Part shown: positions 37,340 through 49,168 of the stretch, one piece after another
Position numbering within the stretch: the first letter of the stretch is position 1
How the letters are laid out: every line of letters begins with the position of its first letter
Origin: Quillaja saponaria
Taxonomy: Eukaryota > Streptophyta > Magnoliopsida > Fabales > Quillajaceae
Assembly (NCBI GenBank): GCA_029379385.1
Contig: CM055612.1
Location: 12,214,001-12,278,000 of the forward strand
Direction of reading: 5' to 3'
Length of the DNA: 64,000 bases
Made by a program: the position numbers and the translations under genes
Notes under the pieces: generated by a model
Databases searched by the model: none
Told to the model about the DNA's origin: nothing
The model's input: the letters and a program-made list of their open reading frames with translations, nothing else

Positions 37340-37553
37340 TATATATGTTTACATATAAAACAAATCTAGTAGCCAAAATGTAATGCTTTCCACTCACAAC
37401 GTTATGGATTTTGTTTGCCGCTCGTTCTTAAGTTCAAATGTGTCGTTGAATCAACAATATGTTTTGGAGCTGAAATTACATTTTCCAAATATAATTTAGT
37501 TTGAAATTTTCATAGATTATAAACCTTAATTACAACAACCTATACATATAAAG
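36192..37553 (+). repeat. LTR-like repeat family, copy A (+)
   Basis: Begins TGTCACATTC and then GCATGACTAGCCGGATG. In order it carries the family landmarks: a small palindrome GGAGCTTCGCTTC (36480), a second stem GAGTC-ataaa-GACTC (36708-36722), CCTAGATGCACCCAGATTC (37088), TGGCCCTATCAACCACA, and a (CA)n microsatellite (about 37246-37339). It is followed head-to-tail by copy B. No protein is encoded. The TGTCAC... start suggests an LTR, but no PBS or paired end is found. Confidence 0.55.
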
Positions 37554-39000
37554 TGTCATACCCCTCATGGTGGCATGACTGGCCGGAGGAAGGGTAACCA
37601 AACTTTCGTAACCCTGACTTAAATAAAGGAACGACCATGACTCTTGACCAACCAATGAATAAAACCAATAATTTATAAACACAAAAGTTAACATAAAAAT
37701 TTTGTTAATTGAAACAAATCACAACTTATGAAAAATTTTGGCAGAGGTTCCTTACAATATGGAACATGCCTTAAAATACAATCCTATAAACTCTTTTTCT
37801 TACACAACAATAATAAAAAGACGATAAGGAGCTTTGCTCCGTTCACATCATCAACAAGACAAATACTAAAATATTACATAATACCAAATTTGACACTCAT
37901 AGTTTTAATGTGACTGCAAACTTTCATCCTTGACTCTAAGTATAAGATTCCGAGGAATACCTTGTCATCAAATCCTCAGCAAAACCTCATATTAGTGATT
38001 AACTTCCTTTAAGGTCCTGCTACTAAAAAAATATAATCACATAAGATGGGTGAGTCCTACGGACTTCGTGAGTGGAAAATCATACCCAAAGGGTACTAGC
38101 ATCACACAACATAAGCGTATAACAGATATAATAACATCATGTAACATTATTCATATCTTAATTCATATTACATGTATACATTATAATCATCATAAACTCA
38201 CAATTTATATGGTACACAGGATCACAAATTTATCATAGTAATTATATCAAACAAAGCAACCAAATGGCCAACAAGTAATCAGCCCCGCACAACAGTATCA
38301 CCCCCTGCTAGGCATTGATGCGCTCACGCAACAGATTAATCTCCGTACATAATCTATCCCATTGGGGCTGGGCATTCAATTTTAAAAAAACATTTATCAA
38401 AATTAGAATTTCTTGTGATTTTATATTAGAATATCCTAGGTGCACATGGATCTCATTTTTGAAGATCAAAAATCATTTCTCAGAAAAATTTTCTATCTGT
38501 TGGCCCTTATTAACCACAGATAATTTCAAACAAGTATGATTCAATTAACTCACTAAAATATTGTATTAGAACATTTATTTAAATACACATACAATTGAAT
38601 ATAATAATCTAGCACTTAAAGGCAACAATTAACCACTCACCCATAACCAATTCTATTCATCACACACACTTGCGTCCACGTGTCTCATCAGGTCAACATT
38701 AGATTTTGAAACTGAAATTCATATTCCCAAATAATAATTAGTTCATAAATGTAATAGTTATAATCTTTTAATTACTAAACTTATATCTCAACTTGTATAG
38801 GTTTCTTTATGAAAGTTTTCCATTAAGCTATTACATGTCAATTAATATGAATTCGATTTTATGTGATAAGGTTAATAATGAAAAGAAATTTCAAATGTCT
38901 TGACAATACATAGGGTAGAAGGAAACTATTAGCAAAGATAGAAAGCACTAGTGAGTTAGAGATGTTGAAATTGTCCAAACTTGGAGTTTGGACTATTGTC
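37554..39000 (+). repeat. LTR-like repeat family, copy B (+)
   Basis: Starts TGTCATACCCCTCATGG, then GCATGACTGGCCGGAGG and GTAACCCTGACT. Landmarks: perfect palindrome GGAGCTTTGCTCC (37828-37840), stem GAGTCC-tac-GGACTT (38052-38066), CCTAGGTGCACATGGATCTC (38437), TGTTGGCCCTTATTAACCACA. The 3' limit is uncertain; similarity to copy A is lost after about 38.8 kb. The next 1.5-2 kb are non-coding and may belong to it. Confidence 0.55.
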
Positions 39001-40650
39001 CACTTTAACGGTCATATCTTTCTCTATGAAATTTCGAATCCAGTTTCGTAAAATTTATAAAATATTAAACACATGTAGCTTTATAATGGCATATCGTTTG
39101 TAATTTTTAGGTGTATGTCAATACAATTTATTTTTCGAAGTTGCACTAATTTCTACAAAATGCAGGATTTTGACAGCTAAGACCTTACCTTAGTTATTTG
39201 AACATAACTTTCTCTATGGAAAAAAAAATCCAATTCCGTTTATTGGGTTTATTAATAGAAAAGTATATATATCTTTATTATTTAGGAACTTTTCCTAAAA
39301 TTAGTCTTGAACCCACTCAATTTCTTACATGAACCAAAAAAAGGGCACTCGTAACATTTTGATTTCCTGATACTGATTCTAATATTTATAGAATTCTTAT
39401 ACTTAAGAAATAAATTATGAAAATTTCTAGTATAATATTTCAAGATGTTAAGAACATTTCATTTTCAGTACTCGTCTCCTAATTCATCTTGTAAGACCCT
39501 TTAAAGTCAGTTACGCTAAAACAGGTCCAATCAATACCCAAAAATTATAACCCTGATTTCCAGCACCTCCAAAGTATTCATAATAAGGAATTAAAACCTT
39601 TAAAACTTCAGATTTCCTCCTTAGTATGCTAGGAACAATTTTTACTTAAAGGTACTATGCTAATTCCAACCACAAACTCAATGACGTATCTTGAACTACC
39701 TAAAGGTCACTAAAAATCTTGCATGGACCTAGCCTCAGTCCAGCAGCTGTAATGATCAATATACTTGGAATCAGATTACAAAATTTTGCAGACATCACCT
39801 CAAGACCCTAAGCTACACTTTATCTTTTGAAATCTTAATTTAATTCAGCTTTAAAAGCACCTGAAACCCAGGATTTCTTTCATCCATGAATCTGCCCCTG
39901 CACCCCCCTTAAAAACCCACTTAACTCTCATTTTGCACCACTTTCAAGCTCCAATTCATACTCCTCACTTTAACACTAATTCACTAACATTACTCCTAAT
40001 CCAATTAAATTCAAGATTGTATTATTGATTTAGAATCAGTCAAGAACTTAAGTTGTCACTTTCCAATATTAATCCAACCAATTTTTACTCATTAAGATAC
40101 AATTATTTTCTTGTAGACATTTTATCAACTACCTTATATGCATGTTTTTGTTCTAGCTTATGAGCAAGTATCTATATATTTATATATTCAAATTACTCCC
40201 TTAATCCTCTACTTCTTGTGCTATTTGATTATAATCCTTAATTCAACTTTACTTTAATTTTTACCCATAACCACAATCAACAAGAATTTTACAGATTTAA
40301 AGCAATTAAACTAACACAATACATAGAATCCATACTTAGCCCACACCTTACCAAATATCCTTGCTGCTGCAGTGAAGGAGGTGTGCTTATCAGCCTTCCT
40401 AGCCTTGTTATTTTGCTGCACAACCTCCCCAAAAGATCACCAATCAATCGAGCAAAAGAGGAAACCCACCATATTGGTATCATCTCATGGCTGGACCAAA
40501 ACGAGACACCAACAAACACCTCTCAGCTGCTATGGACTGTGATGGCTGTCATGGGTTTTGGGAGGAAGACTGAGGAAGCTTATAGCCAACAGTTGGAAGG
40601 AACCAAACTAGAAAGCTTACATACATCCCCAATATAATTGCTGCCTACAC
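39001..40650. other. Non-coding DNA between convergent repeat copies
   Basis: No gene is supported. Part of this is probably the distal region of copies B (+) and C (-). The segment 40289-40640 has a balanced, transcript-like composition with open frames on both strands, and the minus strand has a splice-donor-like GGTAAGGTG near 40350. I recognise no domain in it. Confidence 0.4.
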
Positions 40651-43380
40651 AAGTTCCTGCACCTACAACCGAAGCCTAGCTTGACTAGTTTCGGTTCCTA
40701 CACGCACAATTAAGGCAACACGCATGAAGGAGCAGACCATGTTAGCAAGGAGGAAGGCTAGAGATGCCACGATTTGGAGAGAAATGAGGAAGAACACGGC
40801 TAAAAAAAAAACCATAACAGGGTTGTCAATGCCAAATTTATGTTCTTGCTGCCTTTAGCTCACACTCACACCCACATGGTTGCAAGACAAAGAGGAAACA
40901 AGCTGCACAAGAAGAGAGGAAATGTTAGAATCTCTCGGCCAGCCAAGAAAAATACAAAAAGTTCTGGAACAGGGGAGGATGGGTGGAATTATACGACTAA
41001 TTAAAAGATAATGAGGGAAAAAAAAAACATAAGGAAGGAAAAAGGTAAGATAAGAGAAATTAGAGTCAAGTCAAAGTCAATAACATTAAGATAAAGTGTA
41101 TATATTTTCTATAAAGCCAAGTAAACTAATCTTTTCTTTTCTTTTCCATTATATCCACTCCTTTCTACCATCCTCAAAACTCAGAAAGTTGGTTTCTGAA
41201 GAAATTTAAGTATTAAATTCAATTTAAGATTGAATTTTTCCTTCTAATTATGTAAAATTGTGTCTAAATACATGTTGCAAATAAATTGTAAAATTATATT
41301 GAATCTCAGGTTACCCAAAAAGATTATGTTGTTTATACTTGGATTAATTTCCTTTTATTAATAGTTTCTCCAAAAAAGAAAAATTATTACTTAAAAAAAA
41401 GTGATATATATGGTGTATTTATTTAGTTTAAGTAAAAAAACAAATGAACTATAAGAGACAATAAGAATAACAATAAAATCAAATATAGGACATTATCTTT
41501 TTAATGAGTACATTAAAATTTAAGAATCAATTCAACAAAAAGTAAGTTATTCATTTAGTTTAAGTTGACACTTGCAAATACTTAATGAGAAACTGTAATC
41601 TCCAATTCTCCATGACAACTAGCAGAAAAAATGAATGCATAATCATACATAGAGTAAAAGAATCTTACCAAGAAAATTTCCTTCCACTCGAAAGATCTTT
41701 AGTAAACTTTGTATCTGCTGATTTGTGTATATATATTTTGTGAAAATCCAAGAAAATATTGTTTCACCCAAATTACTATCTTCACGACCTAATGTGGAAG
41801 CATGAAAGAAAGCTGGTTGCAAAAGAGGCAGTATAAGAAAAACTCACCAACATCCCAAAAAATTTAAAAGAAATAACAATGGAGGACGAAAACAGACAAA
41901 GTGTAACTTAAGAACTCTCACATGTCAAGTCAAAGTCATGGTTCTAAATTTGTGGTGGAGATTAACTCTTAGTTTATACTTATATATATATATATATACA
42001 CTTATTCAATTTAGTTTTCCTTTTATATATAATATTGTTTACCTAATCACAAGTTACTTACAAACATTTTAAAACGTACATTAAAATATATCGAGTTATA
42101 ATAGTTGGTTTATATTTGTTCTTATTATACATATATAAATTCATATATATACCAAATATTTATTTACTCTAATTCACAGTATTTATTAATTTTAATTCCT
42201 TTATATTTTTGCTATAAACATCACTCCTAAATGTCCACGTCAATATTTATTTATCTTTATTGAACTTTGTGAGTGAATTATGTATTCTTTAGTTGCTAGA
42301 TTAGTATGTGAAATGAATGTGTGTATATGTGTTTAGTAACACGTGGCATTATAATAAAGTGATTGAACTGTGCTTATTATGTGAATTGAATTGTGGTTGA
42401 TGAGCCTAATCAAGTTAAGTTTTAAGGTTTTTTTTTTTTTTTTGTTTCCCCGAAATGTTTTGGGTTAAAGAAAAGAATCCAAGTGCACCTAGGATGTCTT
42501 ATTTGATCATATGATATATATATATAGTTTTAAATACTTAAATAACTTAGTCACGGTGGGATGGACTGTGTACGAAGATGTTATTTGGTGTGGGGGAGCG
42601 TATATGCCCTGTAGAAGGATATTTGGTGTGCGAGTACTGAGTTATTCTGGTTAGCCTCTTATTGTTTGCTTTGATTGACTAATTTTCTATTTTGTGTATG
42701 TATGAATACCATGAGCTTTTAATTATATATCTATTGGATACATGTATGAGGTTTGTGACTATGAACTTAAGAATAGTATAATATAATTAATTATATTATA
42801 TGTGATAACTTCTTGTTGTTTGATGCTAGTACTTGAAGAGTACATTTTTCACTCATTGGGTCCTTGTAACTCACCCTACTTTACTTATGGTTTTTTTAGT
42901 ATCAGGACATCAGAGCTTACAGCGTAGAGACGATTGACTTGCCAATTTCTCTGTGGCAAGGTGTACATTTGAAGTCACACTCTTGAAGCCAAAGGACAGA
43001 GTTGCAATCAATACTTAAGCTTTGAGTCATTGTATTTTATTTAGTACATTGGTATAACTTGGGAGATTGCTGAATATTAGGAGTTGAGCTCCTCTGTGTT
43101 TACTGTTGTTATGTGTGACTGGTTTTATGTAACTAGCTTATATATATGTGTATGTATATTTAGGCAAGTTCCTTTTTATAGGAGAAACTGTGCTTAAATT
43201 TTCAGTAAAATGTCATATGTTCATATATTTTTATACATATTCTTAAGTGAAGTTCTTATAACTCATTCTCAGTTGTAACTAGTAATGGTCATTTATGTAT
43301 TTAATAGTGTGAGTCAGGGTTACCGGGGTTTTGGATTACTAAATCCTCTGGCCAGCATGCTTTCAATTAAGGGTGTGACA
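40650..43380 (-). repeat. LTR-like repeat family, copy C (-)
   Basis: On the minus strand it starts at 43380 with TGTCACACCCTTAATTG, then GCATGCTGGCCAGAGG and GGTAACCCTGACT. Next come palindrome-like GGAGCTCAACTCC (43092-43080), GGGTGAGTTACAAGGACCCA (about 42880), CCTAGGTGCACTTGGATTC (about 42495), and a GACTTTGACTTGAC / TTGGCTGGCCGAG tail near 41.1-40.9 kb. Its 41925-42265 part is also found, inverted, at 60.5-60.85 kb. Non-coding; the distal end is approximate. Confidence 0.5.
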
Positions 43381-43770
43381 AAGGACGACACTTGCAATCA
43401 GCTTGGGCATTATGCATTACTGTGTATTTTGAATTAACTATGGTGGTTTGATGTGCTGTTAGGAGCAAAGCTCCACTATATATTATGATATTGTGGATTA
43501 TGGGTGACTTGTAAATAGGTTAAGTATGTATATTATAGGGTATGTTCCACTTTATGGGAAACCTCTACCGAATTTTCAGTAAATGTTTTATGTTTAATAA
43601 CAGGTTTAGGATTTTATTTTAATTCAGTAAAATTATTTAAATATTTTTTTTTTTGGTTTTACTTGTTATTTTCTTAAGAGTCATTTGTGTACAATAAATG
43701 GGGATTCAAGTTTACTGAGATTTGATTATCCATTTCTTTGGTCAGTCATACTTTTATTTGGGGTGTGACA
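43381..43770 (-). repeat. LTR-like repeat family, copy D (-), truncated
   Basis: On the minus strand it starts at 43770 with TGTCACACCCCAAAT, then GTATGACTGACC. It carries GGTAGAGGTTTCCCATAAAG and the perfect palindrome GGAGCTTTGCTCC (43474-43462). It is cut short where copy C begins, only 390 bp in. Confidence 0.6.
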
Positions 43771-44745
43771 TCTAATAACTACCATGCACCACCATCAAGG
43801 TGTGGAATTCTTGGTTAGCTTAAGGGAAATGAAGGCTTTAGAAAATAGGGGAAGGTCGGCCAAGAAAAGGAGGAGTAAGTTGGTCCACCTAGGGAAAACA
43901 AGAGGAAAATAATAATAAAAAAATAAAAAACATAAGACAAAGTAAAATTTAGGGTCAAAGTCAAAAAATGGATTGTGTGGTGTATATTTATTTCTTGATT
44001 GTATATGTATATATGTACAAATATATAAGTGTAAATGTTTATTTAATCTAATTTACTTGATTCATACATGTGTTTCAGTTTTAAAAAAATTACACAAGAT
44101 AAAGTCAAGCTTCAAGTCAACCAAGTTTTATTTAATTATATATATGTATATATTTTATGTATACATTTAGATATAATATTTATTTAGTTCATTTACTTGC
44201 ATTTATTTTTACGATCAAGAGTTAAGCCAAATTGTTCTAAGTTCATGTTTTTCAATGTCGGGTTATAATAGTTTCCCTACTTGCTATAGTATGTATTGTT
44301 TACTCACGGAGTCTGTATGTTTATCCCCGTTAGTTAATGTTTTTGTTTTCAGGTAGATAATCTTGGATTCCAAGTTTCGAGTCAAGGGAAGGTGTCCATG
44401 TGAAATTTCTTTTTGGTATGCTCAATCTTTGTTTCAGCTTGGGCTTAGTTGTATTTGTACCTTTTTGTATCTAAATGTTTACATCAGTATATTTGTAAGT
44501 TAGACCCCACTACAACCTTATTATGAGATTTGTTTATATTTATATAAATGCTTTTGGTCATGGATGACCATTTATGGATTATGATGTTATTTTATTAGAT
44601 TTACAATCCGTTGATTATCCGAGTTTTAGACGACTATTTCAGATTTGGTTTTTTTTCTAGTGTCTTTGTAGGCTTGTTTGGGCCATGATGAAACTATATT
44701 CACCATGATCCATTCACCGATCATGAACCCAATTTGGGTCATGAC
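43771..44745 (-). repeat. LTR-like repeat, related copy E (-)
   Basis: On the minus strand it begins about 44745 with TGTCATGACCCAAATTGGG. Inside are GGGGATAAACATACAGACTC and CGTGAGTAAAC, the analogue of the second stem region in A-C. Further in is a GACTTTGACCCTAAATTTTAC and CTTGGCCGACC tail similar to that of copy C and of the fragment at 60.8-60.96 kb. It is more distant than A-D and may be a subfamily. Confidence 0.4.
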
Positions 44746-45154
44746 AATAAGATATATGTAGGATTGAAGATGGAAAAATTAAGAGTTGATTTTTTGGTTG
44801 GTTCGTACTGAAGTTAACAAGATTTCTACTAGTTATATGATTGTAATTATTATTATTTTTCTTTTATGTTAATAAATTCTTAACAATAATTAAATATAAT
44901 CAATTACTGAGTTTATGTCTATTTGACTTTGAAAATGATTTTTTTTAATTATCCTTAATTGGAGTTATATCTAACTCATACACATGTATAATTCGTTGAA
45001 ATAGATGGGGTGAAAAGAAAACATTTATCAAAATCTTAATAATTACCGTTCTAATTATTTTCTCTGTTATTATTATTATATACAAAATTTGAAGAAATGT
45101 TTTAAAAATTGGACTGGTTAGATCATCACCTAGTATTAAAAAATCATTTTGGTG
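44746..45154. other. Non-coding DNA
   Basis: AT-rich flank of the Copia element. No gene or element border apart from the target site at its right end. Confidence 0.5.
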
Positions 45155-45159
45155 GTTAG

Positions 45160-45344
45160 TGTTAGAGTGTAAATATAGGCAGCTGGTCAAATTTCCTTAT
45201 TTATAATTTCCTTATTTCTATTACGTATTTGGTTGATATTTAGTCTAGGTTCACTATGTTAGGTTAAACACTTTAGCCTATAAGTAGAAGCTCTCTCTTG
45301 TATATTGAAAATCATCTGAATATACATTATTTTTATATTCAACA
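45160..45344 (+). repeat. 5' LTR of the Copia element
   Basis: TGTTAGAGTG...TTCAACA, 185 bp. It contains a possible promoter/leader section (CACTTTAGCCTATAAGTAG, with TATAAG at about 45279). The 3' LTR has TATAAATAG at this place, a better TATA box. Confidence 0.93.
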
Positions 45345-45356
45345 TGGTATCAGAGC
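45345..45356 (+). other. tRNA-Met primer-binding site of the Copia element
   Basis: TGGTATCAGAGC directly abuts the 5' LTR, the usual initiator tRNA-Met primer site. Confidence 0.93.
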
Positions 45357-45432
45357 TTAGGGAGAAAAAACCCTAATTTTTATTTTTCCCTGAAAAAAAC
45401 CCTAATTTTTATTTTTTGCTGAGTTTCATTTC

Positions 45433-45590
45433 AGCGTGTCTCTCTATTGCTGCGTTTCATTCCAGCGTGTCTCTCTATTGCTGCTGCGTTTCATTCCAGC
45501 ATGTCTCTCTATTGCTGCGTCTCATTCCAGCTTGTCTCTCTATTGCTGCATTTCATTCCAGCGTGTCTCTGTATTGCTGCGTTTCATTCC
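45433..45590 (+). repeat. 31-bp minisatellite in the Copia leader (5 units)
   Basis: Five head-to-tail units of AGCGTGTCTCTCTATTGCTG plus CGTTTCATTCC. Four are 31 bp and one is 34 bp because of an extra CTG. They have few substitutions. The array lies between PBS and gag start and can be read in frame (repeating SLYCCVSFQ-like peptide), but it lies before the likely ATG at 45632. The upstream AAAAACCCTAATTTTTATTTTT segment is also duplicated. Confidence 0.9.
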
Positions 45591-45631
45591 AGCAGTATGA
45601 TTATTGTTCATCGGGGGTATTGTTAATCAGT

Positions 45632-48600
45632 ATGTCTACCTTTGAAAAATTTGAAATCGCCAATTCACTTGAAGTTTCACCATCTAAAGACAAGCCTATT
45701 AATGTCTCATTATTAGCTACTGAATATGATAAGTTCCTACAGTATCAAGCTACCCAACAATCTTCTCATGGTAATTCTGTCGCTTGCCTCTCTTAGACCC
45801 CTTCTGACACTTGGATTCTTGATTCTGGTGCCTCTGATCACATATCTGGTAATACAAAACTTTTTTCTAATATTAGTAATCTATCATCACTTTCCACTAT
45901 CACTATAGCTAATGGTTCCACAGCCATTGCTAAAGGTATAGGTCAAGCTACACCATTATCTTCTTTGCCTTTAGAATTTGTGCTTTATGTCCCTGAATGT
46001 TCATTCAGTCTAATTTCTATTAAGTCAATTGACTCGTTCTCTCAATTGTTCTGTCACTTTCATTGATGATTCTTTTACTATACAGGACTGACGTACGGGA
46101 CGAACGATTGGCACAGGACGTGAGTCACAGGGCCTCTACCATCTTACCACACTACCTACATCTTTAGTGGCTTGCTCTACATATGTATCACCTATTCTCA
46201 TTCATAGTCGATTGGGTTATCCTAGTCTATCTAAGCTTCAGAAGATGGTTCCTCGTTTGTCATCTCTGTCATCTTTAAATTGTGAATCGTGTCAGCTTGG
46301 CAAGCACACACGTGCTTCGTTTCCAAAGCATAGTCGTTTTAGAGCAGAGTCTCCATTTCATCTTGTTCATACTGATGTTTGGGGTCCTAGTCGTGTTAGT
46401 TCATCTTTGGGATTTCAGTATTTCGTAACCTTTATTGATGACTATTCTCGTTGCACGTGGTTATGTTTAATGAAAAATCGTTCTGAGTTATTTTCTATAT
46501 TCCAACAGTTTTGTGCTGAAATTAAAACACAATTTGGTGTTTCTATTCGTATTTTGCGTAACGATAATGCACGTGAATATTTTTCTACATCATTTCAGTA
46601 CTTTATGACATCTCAAGGTATGCTGCATCAATCATCTTGTTCTCATATCCCTCAACAAAATGGAGTTGCTGAGCGTAAAAACTAACATTTAATTAAAACA
46701 GCTCGCACTCTATTACTTCATGGTCATGTTCCACTTCGGTTTTGGGGTGATGTTGTACTTACTGCATGCTACCTTATTAATCGCATGCCATCTTCTACAT
46801 TGCATAACAAAATTCCATATTCTATCATCTTTCCTAATCACCCCTTATATTCACTTCCGCTTCGTATCTTTGGTTGCATTTGTTTTGTTCATGATCTAAC
46901 ACCTGGACAGGATAAACTCTCTTCCAAATCATTTAAGTGCATCTTCTTGGGTTATTCTCGCCTTCAAAAAGGGTATAAATGTTACTGTCCAGATAAGAAT
47001 CGTTACTTTATCTCCGCTGATGTTACATTTTTTGAGGAATCTTCATTCTTTCCCTTGACTATTCCCGAGTCACCTTCTATCTCTGAGGCTCTTCCGGTTC
47101 CTTATCTTGGACCAAATGACTATATATCATCTGCACCACTACTTGATCTTCTAGCAAACACTGTTGATGTACCTGATGACTCACCTTCTGTCCCAACACC
47201 TTCCCGTGCCTCGGATCCTGCTTCACCACTTATTTTACGAAGAGGTACTCGTTCAACTCGTAATCCTTATCCTATTTATACTTTTTTGAGTTATCATCGT
47301 TTATCTTCACCCTATTATGCATTTGTCTCCTCTTTGTCTTCTATTTTTGTTCCAAAGTCCACCAGTGATGCTTTGCTCATCCTGGGTGGCGGCATGCCAT
47401 GATTGATGAAATGAATGCCTTACATACTAATGGTACTTGGGAATTGGTCTCTTTACCTTATGGAAAATCCACTGTTGGTTGTAAATGGGTATACACTGTA
47501 AAAGTTCATCTTGATGGTTCTGTTGATCGCTTAAAGGCTAGATTGGTAGCAAAAGGCTACACTCAGGTTTATGGTGTGGATTATTCAGAAACTTTCTCTC
47601 CTGTAGCTAAAATTACATTTGCCAGGGTATTTATATCTCTAGCTGTTGTTTTTGATTGGCCACTCTATCAATTGGACATCAAAAATGCTTTCTTACATGG
47701 TGACCTTGATGAAGAAGTCTTTATGGAGCAACCACCTGGTTTTGTTGCTCAGGGGGAGTCCGGTATGGTGTGTCGATTGAAAAAGTCTCTATATGGCTTA
47801 AATCAATCTCCTAGAGCTTGGTTTAGTAGATTCAGTGAAGTTGTTCTTAGTTTTGGCCTTCAGAGGTGTATTGTTAATCATTCATGTTTTCTATAAACAT
47901 ACACCTAATGGCAGAATTCTTTTAATTGTATATGTGGATGATATTGTGATTACAGGTGATGATAATCATGGGATTCAACAATTGAAATCATTCCTACAGT
48001 CTAAGTTTCAAACTAAAGACTTAGGACAACTAAAATACTTCTTGGGCATTGAGGTTGCAAGATCACAATTAGGTATTTGCCTTTCTCAAAGAAAGTATTG
48101 TGTAGATGTCTTGAGTGATATAGGTATGTTGGATTCCAAACTTGTAGATACTCCTATGGATCCCAACACTAAACTTGTACCAGATGAGGGGGAGCTACTA
48201 ACTAATCCTGAGCAATATAGACGTCTTGTTGGTAAGTTGAATTATCTCACAGTCACTAGACCAGATATTGCTTTTGCAACTAGTATGGTTAGCCAATTTC
48301 TTTCTCAGCCTCGAATATCTCATTGGAATGCTGTTATTCGTATCCTAAGATACCTTAAAACTGCACCCGGAAAAGGATTATTATATAAGAATCATGGGCA
48401 AACTCTAGTCCGAGGACATGGTCGTGGTCATACATTAGTCCATAAACATAATTCTACTCTAGTTCAAGGTTATAACGATGCTGATTGGGCAGGCTCTCAA
48501 TTTGACAGAAGATCTACTACAGGCTGCTGTATATTTATGGGTGGAAATCTTGTTTCATGGAAAAGTAAAAAGCAGACTGTTGTTGCAAGATACAGTGCTG

Positions 48601-48890
48601 AATTTGAATATGGGGCCATGACTTATACCACTGCTGAGTTAGTTTGGCTGAAAAATCTATTAGACGAACTTGGATTTCAGCACTCACAACCTATGGAGTT
48701 AGTATGTGATAATCAAGCTGCATTACATATTGGATCAAATCTAGTCTTTCATGAACGAACAAAACATATAGAAGTTGACTGTCATTTTGTTCGTGAGAAG
48801 TTTATGGATAATACAATCAAGACTACATATGCAAAATCAGAAGATTAGTTAGCAGACTTATTCACAAAATCTTTGACAGGAAACCGATTG
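45632..48890 (+). pseudogene. Copia gag-pol remnant
   Basis: From ATG 45632 about 50 codons of gag remain, only the linker just before protease (LLATEYDKFLQYQATQQSS). The capsid and zinc knuckle are absent. After an in-frame TAG (45794) comes protease ILDSGASDHISG, then a shift near 46.05-46.1 kb. Integrase follows: GAG-pre-integrase HSRLGYPSLSKLQ, HTDVWGP, NDNAREY and QQNGVAERKN, which supply D, D and E, with a TAA right after. RT: WVYTVKVHLDGSVDRLKARL, LDIKNAFLHGDLDEEVFMEQ, and YVDDIVITGDD near 47930 after frameshifts near 47.4 and 47.88 kb. RNase H: YNDADWAGSQFDRRSTTGCC, then YSAEFEY where SAEAEY is usual, ending AKSED with TAG (48846) in the position normally read as Gln before LADLFTK. 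It is non-functional as it stands. Confidence 0.93.
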
Positions 48891-48948
48891 CGATATCTAT
48901 GCAACAAGCTTGGAACATATAATCTTTATGCTCCAGCTTGAAGGGGAG

Positions 48949-49163
48949 TGTTAGAGTGTAAATATAGGCAGCTGGTCAAATTTCCTTATTTATAGTTTCC
49001 TTCCTTATTTATAGTTTCCTTATTTCTATGTAATTTCTATTACGTATTTGGTTGATATTTAGTCTAGGTTCACTATGTTAGGTTAAACACTTTAGCCTAT
49101 AAATAGAGGCTCCCTCTTGTATATTGAAAATCATCTGAATATACATTATTTTTATATTCAACA
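48949..49163 (+). repeat. 3' LTR of the Copia element
   Basis: 215 bp, equal to the 5' LTR plus a 19-bp duplication of TTTATAGTTTCCTTCC-type sequence and an 11-bp ATGTAATTTCT insertion. It follows the polypurine tract AAGGGGAG. Confidence 0.93.
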
Positions 49164-49168
49164 GTTAG

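Larger units (their letters stand above)
45155..49168 (+). mobile_element. Ty1/Copia LTR retrotransposon with 5-bp target duplication
   Basis: The element at 45160-49163 is bounded by direct repeats GTTAG (45155-45159 and 49164-49168). Parts: 5' LTR 45160-45344, PBS 45345-45356, leader minisatellite, a pol-type reading interrupted by stops and shifts, polypurine tract AAGGGGAG (48941-48948), and 3' LTR 48949-49163. Order protease, integrase, RT, RNase H identifies Copia. By eye the LTRs differ at 4 positions in 185 aligned bases, plus two insertions (19 and 11 bp) in the 3' LTR, so the insertion is relatively young. At 4.0 kb it is shorter than a full Copia element because most of gag is missing. 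It could only move with proteins supplied in trans. Confidence 0.95.

Noticed and set aside
40289..40637. Overlapping open frames on both strands
   Set aside because: They lie in the LTR-like repeat region with no domain on either strand. Mutual overlap and balanced composition can explain both.
45416..45631. Translated minisatellite ahead of the Copia ATG as a coding exon or signal-like peptide
   Set aside because: The frame is open only because the repeat unit lacks stops in it. It lies in the retrotransposon leader, before the likely start at 45632.
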